Positions 5,363 through 7,923 of a DNA stretch of 7,923 nucleotides are shown here, one piece after another. The DNA comes from an uncultured Veillonellaceae bacterium (lineage in GTDB: Bacteria > Bacillota > Negativicutes > Veillonellales > Megasphaeraceae). The notes below the pieces were generated by a model, which did not search any database, had not been told where the DNA came from, and saw only the letters and a program-made list of their open reading frames with translations. The stretch is taken from contig UREG01000078.1 in the NCBI GenBank assembly GCA_900546795.1, forward strand, positions 1 through 7,923, given 5' to 3'. Position numbers and translations under genes: made by a program. The stretch's first letter is position 1. Each line of letters opens with the position of its first letter.

Positions 5363-6613
5363 ATGGCAACCTATGATCCGTATGAAAATATGCTCGATGT
5401 ATTAGATGAAGCGGCGGCACAGCTTGGTATGGAAACGAACGAGTATGAATTTGTTCGGTATCCGGAGCGGGAGCTGACCGTAAGTTTGCCGCTGAAAAAA
5501 GAAGACGGTACAGTAGCGGTATATTCTGGGTATCGGGTTCAGCATAGTTCGGCAAGAGGGCCGGCAAAAGGCGGGATTCGGTTCCATCCGGAAGCCAATG
5601 AAAATGAAGTAAAGGCGCTGGCAGCTTGGATGACGATTAAATGTGCGATCGCCGATATTCCTTATGGCGGTGCAAAAGGCGGCATTCAAGTAGATCCGCA
5701 GACGCTTTCGGCAGGCGAGTTGGAACGGCTGACGCGTATCTATGTACAGCGGATTGCACCGTTTATCGGTACGGATCTGGACATACCGGCGCCGGACGTC
5801 AATACAAACGCGCAGATAATGGCCTGGATTGCAGACGAATACAGCCGGATACAAGGCGCCTGGACGCCTGGCGTTGTAACGGGAAAGCCGCTTGAGATCG
5901 GCGGGTCTTTGGGGCGTAATGAAGCGACGGGCAGAGGACTTTGTTATACGCTGCTGAGTTATTTGGAAAAAGCGGGCAAAGATCCGAAAGATATCACGAT
6001 GGCGGTGCAGGGATTTGGCAATGTGGGAAGCGTCGGTTCGCTTCTCATGCACCGGGAAGGCATCAAGATCGTAGCGATTGGCGATGTACATGGATCGCTG
6101 TATAATCCGAACGGCATTGATATTGAAGCGGCTTATGAATATGCGAATAGTCATGGCCGGTCGTTAAAAGGATATACGGAAGCCGGGGTGACCGTGATTC
6201 CGAACGATAAGCTGCTGCAGCTGGATGTTGACGTGCTGTTTATGGCTGCGCTGGAAAACCAGCTGAATGAAAAGACCATGGAAGCCGTGCAGGCCCGCGT
6301 TATTTTAGAAGGGGCAAATGGCCCTACAACCAGAGAAGCGGACGAATATTTCTTGCAGCAGGGTATCGAAGTATTGCCGGACGTTATGGCGAATGCCGGC
6401 GGTGTAGTTGGTTCTTATTATGAATGGGTGCAGAATAAAACCGGTTTATATTGGTCGGAAGATGAATATAACGCAAAACTGAAAGAAAATATGAAAAAGA
6501 CTTTTGAAGCGGTATGGAAAATGAAAGAGGCGCATGGCGTAACCTCGCGCCTGGCTTGCTATATGATCGCCCTTCAAAGAGTAGTGACCGCACAGAAACT
6601 GAGAGGTTTCTAA
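5363..6613 (+). CDS. gdhA: Glutamate dehydrogenase, probably NAD-linked
   Basis: Hexameric-type glutamate dehydrogenase of 416 residues (family about 410-450), which interconverts glutamate with 2-oxoglutarate and ammonia in the cytoplasm. The N-terminal substrate domain has GPAKGGIRF with Lys69, GGAKGG with catalytic Lys105 and PAPDVNT with catalytic Asp145. The dinucleotide domain has GFGNVG at 217-222, and Asp241 at the end of the second strand (AIGDVHG) favours NAD over NADP, which would suit catabolic glutamate fermentation; this cofactor call is inference. EGANGPT (316-322) and NAGGVVGSYYEW (344-355) complete the signature. The frame is open from an ATG at 5351, but the ribosome binding site GAGG (5353-5356) lies after that codon and 6 bases before the ATG at 5363, giving the family-like start MATYDPYENML. 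It is a single-gene transcript ending at a bidirectional terminator. Confidence 0.96.
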   Translation: MATYDPYENMLDVLDEAAAQLGMETNEYEFVRYPERELTVSLPLKKEDGTVAVYSGYRVQHSSARGPAKGGIRFHPEANENEVKALAAWMTIKCAIADIPYGGAKGGIQVDPQTLSAGELERLTRIYVQRIAPFIGTDLDIPAPDVNTNAQIMAWIADEYSRIQGAWTPGVVTGKPLEIGGSLGRNEATGRGLCYTLLSYLEKAGKDPKDITMAVQGFGNVGSVGSLLMHREGIKIVAIGDVHGSLYNPNGIDIEAAYEYANSHGRSLKGYTEAGVTVIPNDKLLQLDVDVLFMAALENQLNEKTMEAVQARVILEGANGPTTREADEYFLQQGIEVLPDVMANAGGVVGSYYEWVQNKTGLYWSEDEYNAKLKENMKKTFEAVWKMKEAHGVTSRLACYMIALQRVVTAQKLRGF

Positions 6614-6622
6614 ATTTGGCAG

Positions 6623-6655
6623 AACAAACGCCCCTTCTAGGAGGGGCGTTTTGTT
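6623..6655. terminator. Bidirectional terminator between gdhA and the exported protein gene
   Basis: AAACGCCCCT (6626-6635) pairs with AGGGGCGTTT (6642-6651) around a six-base loop, and the stem extends by a few more A-T pairs with one bulge. T-rich tails follow on both strands (TTTTGTTATT on plus; TTTGTT on minus). The convergent stop codons lie 10 and 2 bases from the hairpin. Confidence 0.85.
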
Positions 6656-6656
6656 A

Positions 6657-7226
6657 TTAGGTATAAAATTGATCATCAGGAGAAATCCGCGGAACATCGG
6701 TGGGGATTCGTTTATAAGGAAGCTTTTTCATGAGGCTGTCCATACCCTGTTCCATCATGGCCTGAGCGGAGGTGAGGACGGACTCTTCTTCTGTGTTTAC
6801 ATAGCGAGTCCGATATTCCTGAAACGTCTGGCTGCGGCGGTCGTATACGAGAAGACGCAGATCATAATACGTGCGGACTCGGGTAACAATGTCGCCGTCA
6901 TACGTCGGATGGCTCATCGGCCATTGGTCAAAGTCTTTGACGATCGGTCCGATGATGATATCTGCGTGATAGGTTTCCGCCAACTGTTGAAATGTGCTTT
7001 CATTCCAGATGGACGGCACTGTTTCGGGAGACGAGAGCAGATCGTAATAGGGGAGCCGGAAGGGCTGGATGGCACGGTAATACATATATTGCCCAATAGA
7101 ATCGCGGCGCTCCGGCGGCAGAACCATCACGGTGCGCCCTTGCTCAAAGGTCGCGCCCTGCACAAAGGCAGGGACAGAAACGAAGCAAAGGAAGAAGAGG
7201 ATAAGGATTGTAAATAAGCCTTTCAC
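6657..7226 (-). CDS. Exported protein of unknown function
   Basis: A 189-residue protein with a clear Sec signal peptide: MKGLF, a hydrophobic core (about 4-20) and probable cleavage near residues 24-25 (FVQG-AT); there is no lipobox cysteine, so it should be secreted or periplasmic. I do not recognise a named family. The mature part starts with a strand and loop (TVMVLPPERR), has YYDLLSSP near 60-67, the hydrophobic strand ADIIIGPIV at 88-96, then YYDLRLLVYDRR at 120-131, and ends in a helix. That alternation is reminiscent of the CsgG/LpoB/TolB-N type alpha-beta fold, which is a guess. The longest frame starts at a GTG (7235) that overlaps the GGAGG at 7239-7235; the in-frame GTG at 7226 has an 8-base gap and was chosen. 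A possible extended -10 (TGCTAGACT, minus strand, 7280-7272) would give it its own promoter. The upstream membrane-protein frame overlaps it by GTGA. Confidence 0.7.
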   Translation of the reverse strand: MKGLFTILILFFLCFVSVPAFVQGATFEQGRTVMVLPPERRDSIGQYMYYRAIQPFRLPYYDLLSSPETVPSIWNESTFQQLAETYHADIIIGPIVKDFDQWPMSHPTYDGDIVTRVRTYYDLRLLVYDRRSQTFQEYRTRYVNTEEESVLTSAQAMMEQGMDSLMKKLPYKRIPTDVPRISPDDQFYT

Positions 7227-7923
7227 ACTAAGCACCTCCAGTATAAAATGGAATGACTTACTCTTTCTTTTAGTCTAGCATAAGAAGGAAAAAAGAAAAA
7301 ATAAAAAAATAATGTACTTCGCCTCGCATACAAAGCAGCATTTACAGAACCTAACAAGAAAAGAAGGATTGTAAAAACCACCAATTTGTTTGAATAGAAT
7401 TTTTGACAAAGTAAAATAATACCTGCTGGAAGAATAAAATAAGATGCAACCTGTCCTTTTCTTACTTCTTCAGCAATAAATGAATTATACAAATTTAGAT
7501 GCGATGTAAAAAAAATCTCTTCCCAGTTTAATATAATATAAAACATTCCAACCAACATAGAAAGAATAAGAATACATTTCACATCCTTAAAATTTAAATA
7601 CCGGATACCAAATAGCAATATAAAAGGTATCCAATATTGCCAAAAATAATCTGGTTGGTAAATAAGCATATTCCATTCTATTGGTGCACCTTCAACAGAA
7701 GCACGTACAATGACTAAAACAGACCATAACAAATAAAAAACATATATATATCTTAAAACACCGGCAAAAGGGAGAACAACCTGACTTCCCTTTACATAAA
7801 AAGAAAAAATAAAAGATAAAATACCAAATATAAAAAAAAAGTTTGACCATAAACTTCCTATATAGGAAGTTATAAAATAAAATTTAAATGTAAAAAGAAA
7901 CACTCCTAAAGAAGTCCAAAATA
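7223..7923 (-). CDS. Polytopic membrane protein, O-antigen polymerase/ligase-like, 5' partial and apparently 3'-truncated
   Basis: At least 232 codons continue upstream beyond the right edge; the in-frame GTG at 7903 has no spaced ribosome binding site, so the true start is probably outside. About seven hydrophobic segments are visible, including FFFIFGILSFIFSF, YIYVFYLLWSVLVIV, YWIPFILLFGI, ILILSMLVGMFYIIL and FTILLFLLGSVNAALY, followed by ARRS. Many helices, with an arginine pair after a late helix, suit Wzy/WaaL-type polysaccharide polymerases or ligases acting at the cytoplasmic membrane, but I see no decisive motif. Such proteins are usually 400 or more residues, so the end here looks early. 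The last ~30 residues run through T-rich DNA and the probable promoter and ribosome binding site of the next gene, ending by a GTGA overlap. The DNA is far more AT-rich than its neighbours, as often seen in transferred surface-polysaccharide loci. Confidence 0.55.
   Translation of the reverse strand, partial: FWTSLGVFLFTFKFYFITSYIGSLWSNFFFIFGILSFIFSFYVKGSQVVLPFAGVLRYIYVFYLLWSVLVIVRASVEGAPIEWNMLIYQPDYFWQYWIPFILLFGIRYLNFKDVKCILILSMLVGMFYIILNWEEIFFTSHLNLYNSFIAEEVRKGQVASYFILPAGIILLCQKFYSNKLVVFTILLFLLGSVNAALYARRSTLFFYFFFFPSYARLKERVSHSILYWRCLV
7852..7871. repeat. Perfect 20-base palindrome inside the polymerase-like gene
   Basis: AACTTCCTAT is followed directly by its own reverse complement, with no spacer. 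It falls in coding sequence (residues TSYIGS). As RNA it could form a hairpin of about eight pairs with a tight loop; as DNA it could be a dimeric-protein site. It is not followed by a T-run on either strand that would make it a typical terminator. Confidence 0.6.

Noticed and set aside
5008..5364. A 118-codon minus-strand frame upstream of gdhA
   Set aside because: It begins inside the gdhA leader, crosses its likely promoter, has no ribosome binding site, and its Cys/Phe/Ser-rich product is what the complement of purine-rich DNA gives.
5402..6154. A 250-codon minus-strand frame inside gdhA
   Set aside because: Antisense shadow of a highly conserved enzyme gene; the product is Arg/Ile/Pro-rich with no motif.
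6651..7217. A 188-codon plus-strand frame opposite the exported-protein gene
   Set aside because: It starts within the bidirectional terminator and lacks a ribosome binding site; the opposite strand has a signal peptide and a proper start.
1..7923. CRISPR array, insertion sequence, phage or plasmid genes
   Set aside because: No regularly spaced repeats, transposase, integrase or replication gene could be seen on either strand.

Overview
The window looks like chromosome from an anaerobic Bacillota species, most likely a diderm Negativicute of the Veillonellales type. This rests on strong AGGAGG-type ribosome binding sites, GTG and TTG starts, compact U-tailed terminators, the character of the glutamate dehydrogenase and the presence of an exported protein. 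It is inferred from gene character, not from any search. Most of the window is moderately GC-rich housekeeping or accessory-metabolic sequence; the last ~600 bases on the right are strikingly AT-rich.

Layout from left to right. On the minus strand, an Fsr-type major facilitator exporter (420-1583) is followed 12 bases later by a YfcE-type phosphodiesterase that runs off the left edge; they look like one operon. A ~130-base divergent promoter region separates them from a plus-strand pair: a membrane-anchored alpha/beta hydrolase (1715-2716) and a small cysteine-rich CCG-domain protein (2800-3447). A strong bidirectional terminator (3503-3543) separates this pair from a convergent minus-strand membrane-anchored metallophosphoesterase (3563-4672). 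Upstream of that gene lie its own promoter, a terminator and a tRNA-Arg(ACG) gene, all on the minus strand. After ~490 bases of purine-rich DNA comes gdhA (5363-6613, plus). It converges through a second bidirectional terminator on a small exported protein of unknown function (6657-7226, minus). At the right edge an AT-rich multi-pass membrane protein of the O-antigen polymerase/ligase type enters the window and seems to be cut short.

The most interesting regulatory signal is a pair of promoters, one before the alpha/beta hydrolase and one before the membrane metallophosphoesterase. They share an identical 12-base -35/operator sequence and both have a 19-base spacer, the hallmark of MerR-family activated promoters. 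No MerR regulator is encoded here, so the two genes may belong to a regulon controlled from elsewhere. The other point of note is the AT-rich, apparently 3'-truncated polysaccharide gene, whose frame runs by a 4-base GTGA overlap into the exported-protein gene. I saw no CRISPR array, insertion sequence, integrase or phage gene. Three starts were moved inward from the longest open frame because the ribosome binding site would otherwise overlap or lie too close to the start codon (fsr, exported protein) or because the promoter and ribosome binding site position demand it (hydrolase). The gdhA start was also moved to an internal ATG.
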